A DNA stretch of 64,000 nt from Muricea muricata (lineage: Eukaryota; Cnidaria; Anthozoa; Malacalcyonacea; Plexauridae). The position numbers were made by a program, and so were the translations under genes. The stretch's first letter is position 1; every line of letters begins with the position of its first letter. Positions 1 to 11,986 of this stretch are shown here, in pieces. Below the pieces are notes generated by a model. That model was not told where the DNA came from. It saw nothing but the letters and a program-made list of their open reading frames with translations, and ran no database searches. The DNA is taken from assembly GCA_963855995.1 (NCBI GenBank), contig OY979717.1, positions 65,598,855 to 65,662,854 of the forward strand, written 5' to 3'.

Positions 1-1246
1 TCCTCTATAACAAAAACATAAAAATTCATCTAGCAACTACTTCTAAGACAACGAACCAAGAACAGAGAGACTAAACGGAATGGAATGAATAACCAGAAAA
101 TCTGGAATGACAAAAGCCACAATCTACAAAGTTGGGGATCGAAATTTTGGAATTTCAGGCAATGCTGTTTTAAGAAACAGTCTGGTCTAGTCCACATGCA
201 TTAGTGTCTAGCGGGCATTTTTTTGCCGGCTGACACTGTTTGCAGTCCAAACATTTTATTGCTGACATTATTATTGATTCAGAAGCATCCTCAGCGATAT
301 AAAAAAAATTTGGATTCATATTTGACACTGCAGAGATAACAATCTTTGTCTCGACTGGGATTTTAACTCGGGTTGAAATATGTTAAAAATAATTTTGTTT
401 TGTACCATTTAAAATAATTAATCGTAACGAGTTGAGTTCAAAAAACTATTATGTATATCAGAACAGTAAGGCAACGTATATACTAACTTGGAAAGATTTC
501 AGGATAAACCAGTCTATTTGGACATAATGGAAAACATTGACAGCACACAGCTTCCAACCTTGAAAATTTGATTTAGCTATATTTGTGAAATTCATTAATA
601 ATTCCTCAAGACAGCAAAAAAGAAGTACATACTGTACTTAATCAATATCTGTAAATCAAATAGAGATTTTTTCTTAATCAATATCTGTAAATCGAATAGA
701 CTTCCTAACCGAATATCTTTCATTTACTCGAGATCACCAATATGAAAGATTTCATCCAGACATTTCACAAGAAGAATAAGTCATGCCATATCGTTCTTTT
801 TACTACATATTCGTACATAGTGCGGTAATACTAAGCTTTTTACCTAGCTTTATTTCAACTAATAGCACTAAGTAAAACGTATACGGGTTCTTGTACAATT
901 TCTAAAGTTTTAGTTACAAAATTGGACTTTTTTTGTTACTTATGTCGATTAGTATGAGCGTTCGCGAAAATAATACCAGGACGAATACCCACATAAATGC
1001 TATTATTTAAACTCAAAGAATACCTGTACTGTAGGATATTTTCTTGTACAGTTTTTCCACAAAATATGTTGTTTCTTCTTTGATAAAAAATAAAAATTGG
1101 TTCGCGGCTCTTACACAAACTTACACAGTTTGGTATATACAGACCTTGATTAATTATCGTGCTAAGCGAATCGTAACTCACTCTCAATTTGTATATACAT
1201 CCTAATTTTGGCACGATTATACTGTTATCTCTACATATATACTTAC
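1..1246. other. no gene recognised
   Basis: AT-rich sequence with no convincing coding exon, RNA gene or repeat. The next 3' exon of the GTDC1-like gene should lie on the minus strand here or beyond the window edge. I could not match its expected conserved segment in any frame. Confidence 0.5.
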
Positions 1247-1391
1247 ATTGCTACTCCAAAAAATTCGTGTTTCGCAGTGGAAACCACAACATGAGCATTT
1301 TTCAGAACATTTAGATATTCGTCTCGAGATTCTTGATATCCCCAATGAACAATATTTTCAGACAGCCGGTTTTTTGCCACAGAAAATATTT
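1247..1391 (-). CDS. GTDC1: GTDC1 (QTMAN) exon, C-terminal glycosyltransferase part
   Basis: This 145-bp internal exon encodes a segment running from IFSVAKN through NIVHWGY to STAKHEFFGVAM. It matches the C-terminal half of GTDC1/QTMAN, a GT4-like enzyme that mannosylates queuosine in cytoplasmic tRNA-Asp. The HEFFGVAM stretch is in the donor-binding part of the fold. The acceptor is the tttcag before 1391 and the donor is AT|GTAAGT after 1247. Phases agree with the neighbouring exon at 2008-2117: the G ending that exon plus the AA starting this one make one Glu codon. No stop occurs in the exon and it looks functional. The family call is by recalled similarity to the vertebrate protein. Confidence 0.8.
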
Positions 1392-2007
1392 CTGAAACGA
1401 TAATGGGCATATAATTACGGCTGAGAAAAATTATGTTTGTCAATTTTGTAATATTTGCCGAAATCTGAACGGAAGTAATTAACTTTAAAGTCAGTTTTCC
1501 GATGCATCAATTTTCAGTCGATAACACGCACGAAAAAAGCAATGTTGAGCCTGCGTTGTAACCGACTGTTCTTAAATTTGCACACATTGTAGGTATATGT
1601 TTTAAGTGAAACCGGCGTTTAAAGAAGATCGCGGTGCGAAGGCACCAGAAGCGTAAACTTGTAGCAGTAATCGGAAAAATGATTTTTCCTTCATACATTT
1701 TATAACATTTTATTTGTAACACACGCCTAGAGTAGTCTGCAACCTTGATAAAAGGCTGAAAACTCACGCTGCATATTTGTGTTATTGATAGCAACTATAT
1801 AAATTCTTTTAAACATATAATAGAATTTCAACCCCCCCCCCCCGCCCATAACTTAACCGGGCCCAAGCATTAAACGGTTTTATTTAGTATATAGCAATAT
1901 AAAGTTTTATACAGTATACAAAGCACTGTATATAAATAACAACTACGGTATAAACACGTGAACAAAAACAGTCGGCTATATAAAACATATCTCCAGCACC
2001 CCTGTAC
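1392..2007 (-). other. intron of GTDC1-like gene
   Basis: Intron of about 616 bp between two recognised exons. It contains a run of C and G near 1832-1845 and no coding sequence. Confidence 0.7.
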
Positions 2008-2117
2008 CTGGGACGTCTTTGAACACCTGCCCAAGTACTGACAAACGGAACGGCACTCCAACGTCTTTGAGTTGAAACATAATGTCAAAAAATAGCGTTG
2101 GGTCTTTATCATGTTCC
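2008..2117 (-). CDS. GTDC1: GTDC1 (QTMAN) exon, central part
   Basis: This 110-bp internal exon encodes a segment from EHDKDPTLFFDI to LSVLGQVFKDVP. It aligns with the vertebrate GTDC1 segment around WEHDKDPESFF and VLGETFTDVP. Splice sites are the acceptor attgcag before 2117 and the donor CCAG|GTACAG after 2008. It starts with one base of a split Trp codon and ends with one base that completes a Glu codon in the exon at 1247-1391, so the two exons splice in frame. The exon between this one and 12721-12937, expected to encode a short WPHRW-type segment, was not found in the intervening repeats. Confidence 0.8.
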
Positions 2118-2714
2118 CTGCAATAATTACAATAAAAGTACTTGTTAAAAATAATCTTAGATAGTTGGATCCATTGGAGGAAGTTTAATCTTGGAACCCA
2201 TTGGAGGACGTTTAATCTTGACTTCCTCCAATGGATTACTCGACTCAGTCTTTTTCCGCGAGTTAGGTAAAGAGGAATCTCGAAATTTTCTCGGTTGGTC
2301 AACATTTCCCGAGCAAGTAGGCAGGCTTCAAGGATGATTTTAAAATGTGGGGGGAGAGGAGGGGGTCAACATTTGTATCGCGCAAAGTTACGAATTATGG
2401 TAACTTTTATGTAGAGAAACACTAATCAAGGCGATGACTGTTTTGATGCTCACTGTAAAGCAGGATGCCTTTATCCATGTTTTTAAGAGCCTATCAAGAA
2501 CCTTTTATAAACCCAGTCTGTCAGCAGGAAATCGCCAACGACAAATTTTATACAAATATGTGATATTTTTATATTTTAAGGCGACAGAATATATTTAAAC
2601 GAGACGAATAATCACTTGATTAATTTGCCACCGAATTTGTCCATGTTAGACCTACCAAAACCTGTTATTGACTTTGTTGTATGCTTTGGAAGCGAGTTCA
2701 ATTTAGATAATTAT
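2118..2714. other. intronic sequence, no gene
   Basis: Intron of the GTDC1-like gene. A short local duplication around 2165-2240 repeats the words CCATTGGAGGA and GTTTAATCTTG. No other structure is evident. Confidence 0.5.
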
Positions 2715-3045
2715 AAACAGTCTACTCTGTACGTTGTAATTCTTTAATATAGCTAAACACGAACAACTTTAACATCAATGAGTTTAAAATTAAGAAACGT
2801 ACAGTCAGATGTCAAAGTCCAAACATAATATTGTTAGACTTATATGAGTTAACTTTAGACAGTCTAGTCTGTACTTTGTATACTTAAATATTAACAACTT
2901 CAATCACTTCAAAATTAAGAAACATGGTCATATGTTCAAGTTCAAACTTAATCTTGTTACACTTATATGGATTAAGGATAGGCAGTCTGTTCTGTACTTT
3001 GTATTTACTTAAACATCAACAATTTCAACATCAATAAGTTTATTA
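2715..3045. repeat. imperfect tandem repeat, about 120-140 bp period
   Basis: Three diverged units start with CAGTCTACTCTGTAC (about 2718), CAGTCTAGTCTGTAC (about 2860) and CAGTCTGTTCTGTAC (about 2981). Each continues with a TTAACAACTTCAA-like block, AAAATTAAGAAAC, and a TTGTTAGACTTATATG-like block. The third unit is truncated. Confidence 0.75.
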
Positions 3046-3294
3046 GTGTGATTGTCACATCTAAGATTTGCTGAGCCCGACATCAAGATACCTTCTACCA
3101 GTTGGTCTTCCGACATGGTGCTTGAAACTCGCAATAATTTTGCAATTTGTAGAGAAGGTCGTTGAAGGACAGGTGAACGTTCTCTTGAAGTCGGCCTACT
3201 CCTTCTGCATAAATTCGTAGGAACCACTAGTCCTTGCAACGATTCGGGTTTTGTGACATTTTGCAGCTCCCACAATATGCAAGGTTACCCTTAA

Positions 3295-3815
3295 AGAAAA
3301 ATGGCAACAAATTTTTTATTGTTTCATTTGAAAGAGACTCTAAAATAATATATAGAAGTCTGTTACAAAATTTTTATATCTGTTTTACTTCGGAAGATAT
3401 TGTCACCTAAATAATCGAACTGTACGCCATCTTGGATTAATTTTTAACCTCATTAACAATGTTTTAGTGACGTCACAACAGGGACAAGCGATTTTTTAAA
3501 GCTTCTCCTAAATACCTACCACCTATAAAATATTTGTGAAACCTTTTCAGTCCGTGCTAAAATCCGAAACACTTACCATGTGTGTGGTTTATTGGAGAAG
3601 ATTAATCATTGTGTCCTACGAAAAAAAATTGCGTGACCCAAGTTGTGACGTAATCATGTATATCTAAAAATATCCAAGATGGCGGACAACTAAAGATTTC
3701 AAGTCAAAATATCTCACCAAATAAGGCAGACATAAAAATTCTGTAATAGACTTCTATATATTGTTTTGGAGTCTCTTTCAAATAAGACGACAAAATTTTT
3801 TGTTGCCATTTTCCT
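3295..3815. mobile_element. 521-bp foldback MITE with TTAA target duplication
   Basis: The two ends are long inverted repeats of about 160 bp. The left arm starts AGAAAAATGGCAACAAA and the right arm, read from the other strand, starts AGGAAAATGGCAACAAA. The similarity continues through GAAAGAGACTC, TATATAGAAGTCT and CGCCATCTTGGAT. TTAA flanks both ends (3291-3294 and 3816-3819), which is typical of piggyBac- or Kolobok-mobilised elements. It has no coding capacity. Confidence 0.75.
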
Positions 3816-3839
3816 TTAAACGTCACTTTCTTGCTACAC

Positions 3840-4313
3840 GAACAACAACACTCAGACTATTTGTTGCACACCTAACACCCAAGATATTTGCTATGATCTC
3901 CTTTATGATTGCTACAACTTCTACTACAGGCAAGGATTCAGTAAAGGATTCAGCTGCTGTTACGGTGCAATCATCTTCATTCTGTGGTGTGTTTACATAT
4001 CTCCTCCTCCCCTTTTGCCACTTTATCCCTTATTACTTTGTTAAAAATATGTGTCCCATTTTCTTCAACGGTATAAGAGTGGCTTCGCTACAATATAAGC
4101 TTGATACACGCAGACGGGTTCGAAAGGTAACATTCCTACTTTCGCACTGGTCCTCCTTGCAGAACTACAACACTCTTTGTAACTGACATGTAAGTGCCTT
4201 ACACAACCTTTTACAGCTACCAGTTGGTCTGGGGCAACTTCTGAGAGGGAGGCAATCGTTAGGTTATTCTCAATACTCTTGTATTCAAAATGACATATGT
4301 TGGAACTACGCAT
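3840..4313 (-). pseudogene. RPA-like OB-fold protein relic
   Basis: Minus-strand frames read SLSEVAPDQLVAVKGCV, then a QAYIVAKP-like stretch, then EENGTHIFNKV, then NTPQNEDDCTVTAAESF, with frame changes between them. This order resembles the RPA70-like OB-fold proteins often carried by animal Helitrons. These have a start of strand 1 around a QLVxVKG-type word, an IVDP-type strand, a GKTYxFxNVRV-type strand and a downstream YLNTP word. A Helitron Rep relic lies next to it on the opposite strand, so it may have belonged to that element. The family call rests on recall and the frame is broken at least twice. Confidence 0.45.
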
Positions 4314-4821
4314 TTTTTTTCAATCACTACATCACCTTATCCATACTTGGTGTTGATACTGTAGTTTTCCAGCTTCACAGGTGCATGATTTTTGAACTGC
4401 CATAAATTCTAAAGTTCGCCCATTCTCCGGCAAAAAACATAACCTTTAATCAAACCAGACTTCGTCTGTATGTCGCCGTTGATATATTCTGATCCACTTG
4501 ATATTTTTGAGTAGCACACAGAATGAATATAGATAATAAGTACATAATTGGGGGTTTTTGTACCAGTATGAAAATAAAAATAAAAAACTTACATAGCTTT
4601 CATTCCGATATTTGCAGTTCACCATTTTATATGTGAGTGTCTTCAAACTTTCAACACAAAACGATTTTTGATGAAATAGTTATTAATTGTAAATTGTTAT
4701 CATTTTATAAGTTTCGCAAACATACAGGTATCATAATTACCTTGTGTTTTTTTTGGTCATTTGCTTTTTTGTAGCTTTACAATTTTTACTGCGTCTATAG
4801 CCGTCTATCCACCCCAGATTT

Positions 4822-5920
4822 TTGTATTGGGCTTTTAACATGAATCAAAGAAAACGAATTTTACAGCAAAGTGGAATATTTCTAAAACAGAATCTAGGTG
4901 AAGCACATCTTACCATTGATGAACTGCGTGAAATGGCTGCTAGTAAGAATGCCAATGTTTTTATGTCTGTCATAGTGTGTCAAGATATGATGGCAATATT
5001 GCAGGCACAAATGCTTACAGGAATGGAGTAAGAGACGAACTCAAAGCTAGTATAACTCATGTTGGAACACCAACTTTATTTTTCAGTTTCTCCTCAGCAG
5101 ATATGCATCGGCCTGAGTTACGTGCTTTTTAAAGCTGATAATGAGAGTGAGTTAGGCAACTCTACCATCGATGTAAGAAGGCAAAATGTGAAAAAATCGC
5201 CATGTTGTTGATTAGTTTTTCACAAAAAGGTTGGAAAGCTTTGTAAAAGCACTCGCTGTATGACACACTTGGTGCAAAATGGCACTGGTTTCGATATGAA
5301 TATCGAGGTAGAGGTATTATCCATTGTCATAGTACTGCTAAACTAAATAATGACCCAGGTTTGTGTCAACTTACTCAGATGAAAGATGAAAATCATACAC
5401 TGGACCAGGGTAATGAAGCTGGTCAGAAAGCAGCTGATACAGTATGTCAGTATGTTAATTGGTTGTTATCAACTGTCAATCCTAGTCCACCAGATAAGGA
5501 CATGTGGATAAGACCTGATGTCCATCCCTGTCAAATACGTCATAGTGATATTCCAGAACATGCCAATGAGATTATGTAGACCTGGTAAACGTGGCTCAAC
5601 GACACACTCATTGTAGTACAAGCTAAATCCTTCGAAAGAAGTCAGATGAAACGGAGTTGAAATATAGATTTCATTTCCCTTTTTGATCTTTGTCGTAGGA
5701 AAAGACTAGAATTTGAAAACAAAATCATTCTTAAGTTCAGGTTATAATGAGCATATCCAGTTAGGCCTGTGACCAAGAGACATGACTCTAGGTTAAATAA
5801 CCATCAAAAACGTCCACTGTAAGGGTGGAGGGCCAACTGTGATATTCGAGATGTTATTGATCACTATTCTTGGATTGAATATCTCACAAAATCTGCAACT
5901 TATATTAATTAGTATTCGCG
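4822..5920 (+). pseudogene. Helitron Rep (HUH) relic
   Basis: Plus-strand frames spell a decayed Helitron replication initiator. The order is [16 protein letters not shown] near 4880, [16 protein letters not shown] near 5060, [16 protein letters not shown] near 5310, [18 protein letters not shown] near 5455, [12 protein letters not shown] near 5520, and [16 protein letters not shown] near 5580. The IHCHS word is the two-histidine HUH motif, which holds the catalytic metal in rolling-circle Reps. At least four stops or frameshifts break it and the helicase domain is absent or unrecognisable. It lies in the GTDC1 intron, opposite in strand to the host gene. I did not find a 5' TC or a 3' hairpin-CTRR end that would define the element. 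Confidence 0.75.
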
Positions 5921-6033
5921 ACTAAAGCCTGATTGCCATTAAGTGTAATTTGGTAAGCGCGCAGAATTATCAATAAACTTGCCCCGTGAAATGAAAATAA
6001 TAGGTGTCAAGCTCCTTAACTATTAGTTGATTG
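5910..6033 (+). repeat. direct repeat copy 1 (about 120 bp)
   Basis: This block starts CGCGACTAAAGCCTGATTG and ends near AGCTCCTTAACTATTAG. It recurs at 6795-6912 with about 90 percent identity. It sits at the downstream edge of the Helitron relic and may be an element end. Confidence 0.75.
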
Positions 6034-6794
6034 ACAGGAAAATAGCGATATGCAAGGTTATATGCATATATTACATCGTGTGCAATGGTTGGAATCTCTA
6101 ATTCATGACTGTATTATGAAGTTCCTGTCACGATACTGCCTGTTTCCAATCTACCAAGTGGAAGGATGTTGTGTTAATTATACTTGTGTGGAATTTACCA
6201 AATAAAGTATAGATAAATAACCATACTTGATTTCAACCTACAACATGGATGTCAGAACCACATTATATACATGCCAGGATTATATCCGTACATCTACAGT
6301 GCCCTAACAGGTTATTACACGATAATGATGGCCAATGATGGACACTATATGCCAAATAAATTTGGAACATCTACGTATTGGACAAAAAATCCTACAATAC
6401 AATATGAATACGTACATATACCATAGTCTGTCATTATCTAAAAGTAACATGAAAACAAGAAGCAAATAACTTGTCTATCTATCACCTTGTAAGACATATT
6501 TTTTTCTTGACATCTTGAAGACTGAATACAGGTATAAATTTTATTGACGTGTGATGGCAGGTTAAAATTACTATGTGCACTTTATAATAAGTGCACTTTA
6601 AAGTAATCAGTAATTAATTTACAACATGTTGTAATTACAACTGTTTTGAACAAAATAAATTCATTCATACAGTACGTAAAATTATATTAATTGGCATAAT
6701 TAAGGAGCAGGTCGTAGGGCAGCCGCCTTCCTTGCGATAGCAACATCTAGTTATGTATTACATTTATTTACATAAAATGGAGTTTTTTGAAAAA
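6034..6794. other. no gene recognised
   Basis: AT-rich intronic sequence between the two direct repeat copies. No coding or structural signal is convincing. Confidence 0.5.
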
Positions 6795-6912
6795 TTTCCG
6801 CGACTAAAGCCTGATTTCCATTCAGTGTAATTTGGCAAGTGCGCAGAATTATCAATAAACTTGCTCTGTGAAATGAAAATAATAGATGTAAAGCTCCTGA
6901 ACTATTAATCTA
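6795..6912 (+). repeat. direct repeat copy 2 (about 120 bp)
   Basis: Second copy of the block at 5910-6033, in the same orientation. It keeps the words GACTAAAGCCTGATT, GCGCAGAATTATCAATAAACT and GTGAAATGAAAATAATAG. Confidence 0.75.
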
Positions 6913-8640
6913 TTGTTCATATTACAGATTCTTCGGTGGCCTTTCAGAGGTCGATACATATTGGGGGATATAATATATTGAAGAAATAAGATGTAGTCTG
7001 TCTAAAGATACATGACATAGATCTGTAAACAAACGGTTATGTAGATAAGACGTAAAACTGCTTTTTTCTCCGCCCTCTGAACAAGGGCCCGGATTTTATT
7101 CCTGACCGAGGCGTACCCAAATCCGAATCCGGGAGGAACGTCCGAAACTGACCAGACTCAAATATGACGCTTTTGTATTACACGCGTTGTGCTTCCTATC
7201 TTCGCGAAACCATTCAGAACCTCTCCCCCATCACGGCCAAGATAAAGTATCTTACTATAGCCCACGTGAGATTTGTAGAGAATGTTCTGAAACGCTTATA
7301 ATTAAGCAGCATTTCTAACGGTGGTAAAACGCTGCATTTTATTTCTTGTAGCAATGATATAGCCGCAAAACATGTTATAAATGTGCCATATTTCCAAACT
7401 TGGCATGCACTGATGACTCTTTTAATGCGCAGTTGTCTTCGACTAACACGCTCAGACCTTGATGATTTCTGTGTTTTCATGTATTTATTCCATTTTTTCT
7501 CCTATTTGTCGCGTTATATATTATACAATCCGATTTATATTTTTGTTGAAAATGAATTAAAATGAATTTTTTAACTTGTCACTATTATATTCACTATTAT
7601 TAACTTGTTTAAAAACACACGTGCCCCCAAGGCATACCGATCAACACACCTACTCACAAGGGTCGACGAAGGCCCGTTCGAAACGTCCAAATCTATTTTA
7701 TCACGTTACAAGGACCAACATCTTTACTTAATGTACTTCTTCCAAAACAATCACTCCAGATTTGCCAGTCTACTTCCCGCGAAATTCGAGCTTGGGACGT
7801 TGGGATCATTGGCAATTTTACATTATTAACAAAATATACAAGAACGGACGTTAATTCTTAATACATACCAGCGATGAGGCCATACAATATGAAGAATTTC
7901 TTTTTCTGTGGGAAACTCGGCATCCTATAAGCACGATAAATTTAGTTGAGTTCATTGGAATAACTATTATGATCAATTCATTGAAATAACTGTAATGATG
8001 AAATAACTGTAATGATGAAATAAACCCAGGCACATCTCTCTGTTAAGACCTATAACGATATAATCTTTCTGTCAGGACACCAGTTTAGGCGCAGACAAAT
8101 TTCACCAGGTTAGGATTGACCAAGAAAGGTCGAACTAGAAAACTCAGCAGTCTAATTCAGTCCTCAGGAGAAATTTCCAGCATGGAACTAGACCTTAGCC
8201 CTATCAGTTCTGCTATAGCAATTCTTAAGTATTGGCCAAGATAAAAACAGCATAGAGCGCTGAATTGCCCACAGCTGCAAGATTAGCACTGCACTGACTA
8301 CGCCACTGGATAGACTTCAGTTAATAAAATACACGGCTTGCAGACAACGCTATTTTTTGTTCACGCAAAAACACAAAATACATATCATGTTACCACACAT
8401 CCCTGCTTGAAGGCTACACATCGTATATACAGACTCATTCCTTTAGATAAGAGCTCTTGAACTTGACCAGTTGGAGTGGGGGAAGCTCTGCGACGAATTA
8501 TTCGTAAAACCATAACTTCTTTCCTGAGGGAGGAAATCAAGGAAGCAGCGGGGTCATTACAAGTCTGTGCAGAGGATACAGTGGAAGGGCTGAATATGCC
8601 ATGAGCCATGTTTGTGACGAAGAAGGGACGGATGGAATTA
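6913..8640. other. no gene recognised; possible PLE 3' relic
   Basis: Open frames here are short and resemble nothing I know. At 7665-7692 a CGACGAAGG ... GAAACGTCC arrangement recalls the hammerhead-bearing 3' end of Penelope-like elements, but stem II does not pair. I do not call a ribozyme there. Confidence 0.4.
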
Positions 8641-9716
8641 TTTTAATTGATGCGACAAATGAGTAGAGCTATAGCGATGCACAAGCTCCAGATAACCTTG
8701 TATATAATCAACACCTGCAAAAGTCCCTCCAGACTTTTTATATGTGGGGGAAGAGAGACCTTGCCGCAGGAAGGTACCTCACAAGGTGACCCTCAAGCTA
8801 TGCCCTGCCACTCAGCGAATACATATATCATGATTCAAAGTTTGAGGTTAAGTTATACCAAGCGAGTATGGTTGGCGGGCGATTCAGCAGGCGGAGGAAG
8901 ATTGTTAGATCTATATAGTTGGTACAAGTACATGGAAAAGGAAGAAAAAAAATTTGGCTACCTAGTGAACGTCCGAAGTGTTGGAAAAGAAGTTGATATA
9001 ACAACGAAACGAAAACGCCACTTGGGAGCCGTTTACGATCCAAAGACTAGAAAGACAAATATTGTAGAGATAAAGTCCAAAGATGGAGAGAAGATATCAT
9101 ATTCCCTAGTAGAAATCGCAAAAGGCTAACCATACGCCGTCTACATCGAACTTACGAAAGCGTACAAAACTAAATTTTCTTGGTTTTGCGTACGATGGAG
9201 GCTTGCCTTTTCAAGACTATACGGATCCTGTACAAGAGGCTTTGAATGAAATACTTCTCCTGCAACTTTTTGGTCAAAAATTACCTCTCTCGGATGAACT
9301 ATGTGAATTTGTGACTTTAACACCACAACACAAGATGTTTTGGGCGTATCGATCTTACAGGTGAAGCTTGATTGTAATATGCGGCTTCAAAGTTATTTAC
9401 CAAACATTAAATAGAGTCAATCAAATGCCAAAGCGTGGAGATAGGACCGAGTGAGCAGTCTATTGATGACCTGAAGAGAGTAAAGCAGACAATCAAGATG
9501 GAGACCGCGAAGTCAAGAATAAACAGCATTGATCGTGGTGCCATCAAGAGATAAGGGAGCTCTTGGCTACATGCCATACCACTCAAAGATCAGAGCTTGG
9601 CTCCTAATAAGCAAGTATTTAGAGATGCGTTACGAATGAGATACAATCTGCCTTTGCATGATTTTTCAAGTTTTTGCTCGTGTGCAAATCACTTCAACAT
9701 CAACCATACCCTCACA
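8641..9716 (+). pseudogene. reverse transcriptase relic, part 1
   Basis: Frames contain INTCKSPSRLFICGG, then QEGTSQGDPQAMP (an RT motif B-like word), then WLAGDSAGGGR, where family members usually have an ADD-type catalytic pair. KKFGYLVN and RHLGAV follow. After several breaks, NKQVFRDALRMRYNLPLHD and a Cys-rich tail CSCANHFNINHTLT appear near 9600-9715. It looks like an RT protein common in cnidarian genomes whose element class I cannot name. The reading resumes at 11,546, so later insertions split the relic. The AGD in place of ADD implies an inactive polymerase. Confidence 0.65.
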
Positions 9717-9718
9717 AT

Positions 9719-10345
9719 TTCTAATATAAAACTATAAAATTGGCCTTATCAACTAAAGATCTGGGACTCACTTTAGATTCACACATATCGTATGACGGAC
9801 ACATCTCTACATTGATCTCGTCGTGCATGAGAAAATTATGTCAAATCAATCGCGTAAAGGATAGCCTTGATAAAGAAACACTTTTATTACGCATCGAAAC
9901 ACTTGTAATCGGTAAACGTTTGTACTGCTGCACTGTATGGTCCAATACCTCAGCTATGAATATCAAGAAACTTCAAACTGTGCAGAATTTCGCCTGAAGA
10001 ATCATCACAAAGCAAGGAAGTTTGATCATGTTACACCAGGTTTGCGCCATGGTTACCGGTACAACAAATCCTATTATACAGAGATACTGTGATGGCCTAT
10101 AAGACCATGGATAATCTCGCACCATATCACTTAGTGAATAAGTTTACTATGCGATCAAACGTACACACCGGTTCGACAAGAAACACCATCTTTTGGACAT
10201 TCCGCCTTTTAAAACATCTTTGGGACAAAGAACTTCTCAATATAGAGCGACAAAAATTTGGAATGATTTAGACGATAATCTTAAACCAATCACATCTCTT
10301 CGTAAAATCAAGAGGAAACTTAAAGAACATTTATTGCGAAACTGT
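9719..10345 (+). pseudogene. LINE RT C-terminal fragment
   Basis: Plus-strand frames read DLGLTLDSHISYDGHI, then CQINRVKDSLDKETLLL, then YCCTVWSNTSAMNIKKLQTVQNFA. After frame changes come MAYKTMDNLAPYHL, RSNVHTGSTRN and QYRATKIWNDLDDNLK. This is the region after the RT domain in CR1/L2/jockey-like non-LTR elements, including the YxxxVWSNT-type word and the final RxxxxWN segment. At least two frameshifts and a stop occur. It begins at once after part 1 of the RT relic and appears to be inserted in it. Confidence 0.7.
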
Positions 10346-10560
10346 TATGATATAACATTTATAACATTATTAGTCAAAAATAAATTTATTATATGCATGT
10401 AAATATATATTAATATATAATGTAAACACCATGTACATATTTTTATTAGTGGTAATCTTCAAATATCTTAACTATGAATAATATGTTATTTTATCATATG
10501 AGTATAGAGATTTACTTGTAGTATTCGGCTGAAACAAATTTCGTATTTCACTGCATACCA

Positions 10561-10604
10561 TATTTTTCACATGTGAAAAAAGTCGTATGAGCGTTTTGAT
10601 TGGT
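10561..10604 (+). repeat. palindromic repeat copy, TTTTCACATGTGAAAA class
   Basis: Block containing the palindrome TTTTTCACATGTGAAAAA followed by AGTCGTATGAGCGTTTTGAT. An almost identical block lies at 11021-11063. The two may be ends or copies of a small MITE. Confidence 0.6.
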
Positions 10605-11020
10605 TGTGTCGTGCCCCGAGCGTAATTGGGGACGAAGTCTCAACCAGACGGGTATAAAGTATCATTTAATACCAATCGGTGAAAAACTACAAAACGATTT
10701 ACAATAAGCTGAAGTATTTACATATGAACCAGACAATATAACAGGCTGAATAATACAAATAGAGATACAAACAGCGAACACACACACGAAAAGACTTACG
10801 TTTATGCTCCGATTAAGCAAACTGCAGGTTTATGACAAGCTAGTGATTCTCCTATTCCCCAAGTAAATATTTCCCCTGTACTCCAGATGAATGTGAACGA
10901 ATTAAAAAAAGGTTATGATTACTAAGTTTTAGGCGGTTATATACTCGCTGCTTGCTCAGCCATGCGATATGCATGTATAATTATAATGATAATGTCACGA
11001 GTCATCACAGGTTGTGTGAT

Positions 11021-11063
11021 ATTTTTTCACATGTGAAAAAAGTCGTATGAGCGTTTTGATTGG
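11021..11063 (+). repeat. palindromic repeat copy, TTTTCACATGTGAAAA class
   Basis: Second copy of the block at 10561-10604, in the same orientation. It diverges after TGATTGGCTGAC. Confidence 0.6.
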
Positions 11064-11189
11064 CTGACATTTTCTTACCCAAAAAATTCAACACCTGTTC
11101 GCAGGCTAATGTAAACATGGAGTCCGATTTTGTCAACTTACTGAGGAGAGAGATTTATGATATTTTTTTCTGCAAAAAATCTCGAAAGA

Positions 11190-11380
11190 TAATGAAGAAA
11201 TACATTTGTGGTTTCATTAACATGAAATAAACCTTATGGTTGTATTTTCTGCGCGAAAACAAATCGTTAAATGGTAAGAAATTTTGTCTTTATATTTCGC
11301 TTGTATTTTGTTGTCCGTCAGTATATCAAAATATTTGGTATCTCTATACTCATCTTTACACTCATATAATAAACAATTTA
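11190..11380 (+). repeat. dispersed repeat copy 1
   Basis: The block ATGAAGAAATACATTTGTGG through TTTTCTGCGCGAAAACAAA to AAACAATTTACTTC resembles 12960-13148. Both are AT-rich and have no lasting reading frame. Confidence 0.6.
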
Positions 11381-11526
11381 CTTCATGGTTGGTTCGATTG
11401 TACGATTTTTATTATTCACTCGTTGTGAAGGATCGGTAAACTCACTCGTTCGCTGCGCTCACTCGTTCGTTGAACGATCTTTCACAACTTGTGAATAAAA
11501 ATCGTACGCACTCACCAACCATGAAG
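11381..11526. repeat. 146-bp inverted repeat (foldback)
   Basis: The arm CTTCATGGTTGGTTCGATTG, followed by TACGATTTTTATTATTCAC, pairs with the reverse complement ending at 11526. The core is an unusually patterned run, ACTCACTCGTTCGCTGCGCT. Confidence 0.7.
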
Positions 11527-11545
11527 TAATCTCTAGTAACTATAA

Positions 11546-11986
11546 ACATGCAAAAAAGGGGGCTTCTTGAAGAAATGGCATGACGGTGTTCGCAACTTGC
11601 TCACCCCGCTACTAAAATTTGTAAGAACGTGAAAAATACAACCACATCTTTTACCACTTGACAACGAAAGATTCAACCTGAGATTGAGCAAAAAAAGTCT
11701 CGAGGCAAGGTTAGATATTAAGGCAGGGTGTTTTTGGTTACGTGGAGCTACGGCATTTTTTTATGTAAGAGTGACGCACATAATTTCAAAGTGTAACCAA
11801 GCCCGGACAACTAAGATGGTTTTCAAGGGACATGAGAACGAAAAGAAGAGGAAATATCAGCAATGGGTGTTAGATGTTGAAATGGGCACATTTACTCCCC
11901 TTGTTTTCAGGACAAATGGTGGAATGGGAAGCAATTGTAAGATGTTTCTCGAACAACTAGCAGGAAAGTTGGCAGAAAAGGGTTAA
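11546..11986 (+). pseudogene. reverse transcriptase relic, part 2
   Basis: Continuation of the protein started at 8641. CKKGGFLKKWHDGVRNLL is followed by EARLDIKAGCFW, TAFFYVRVTH, ENEKKRKYQQWVLDVEMG and FTPLVFRTNGGMG. These are the conserved C-terminal words of the same RT family, in which a restriction-nuclease-like domain often follows the Cys-rich segment. Part 1 stops in the codon run for NHTLT and part 2 resumes with the next conserved Cys, so the LINE fragment and repeats between them are insertions. One stop lies between VRT and the next word, and the far C-terminus is lost. Confidence 0.65.

Noticed and set aside
7664..7692. Hammerhead-like CGACGAAGG...GAAACGTCC
   Set aside because: The first core base is not CUGA and stem II does not pair. 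At most an eroded PLE end.
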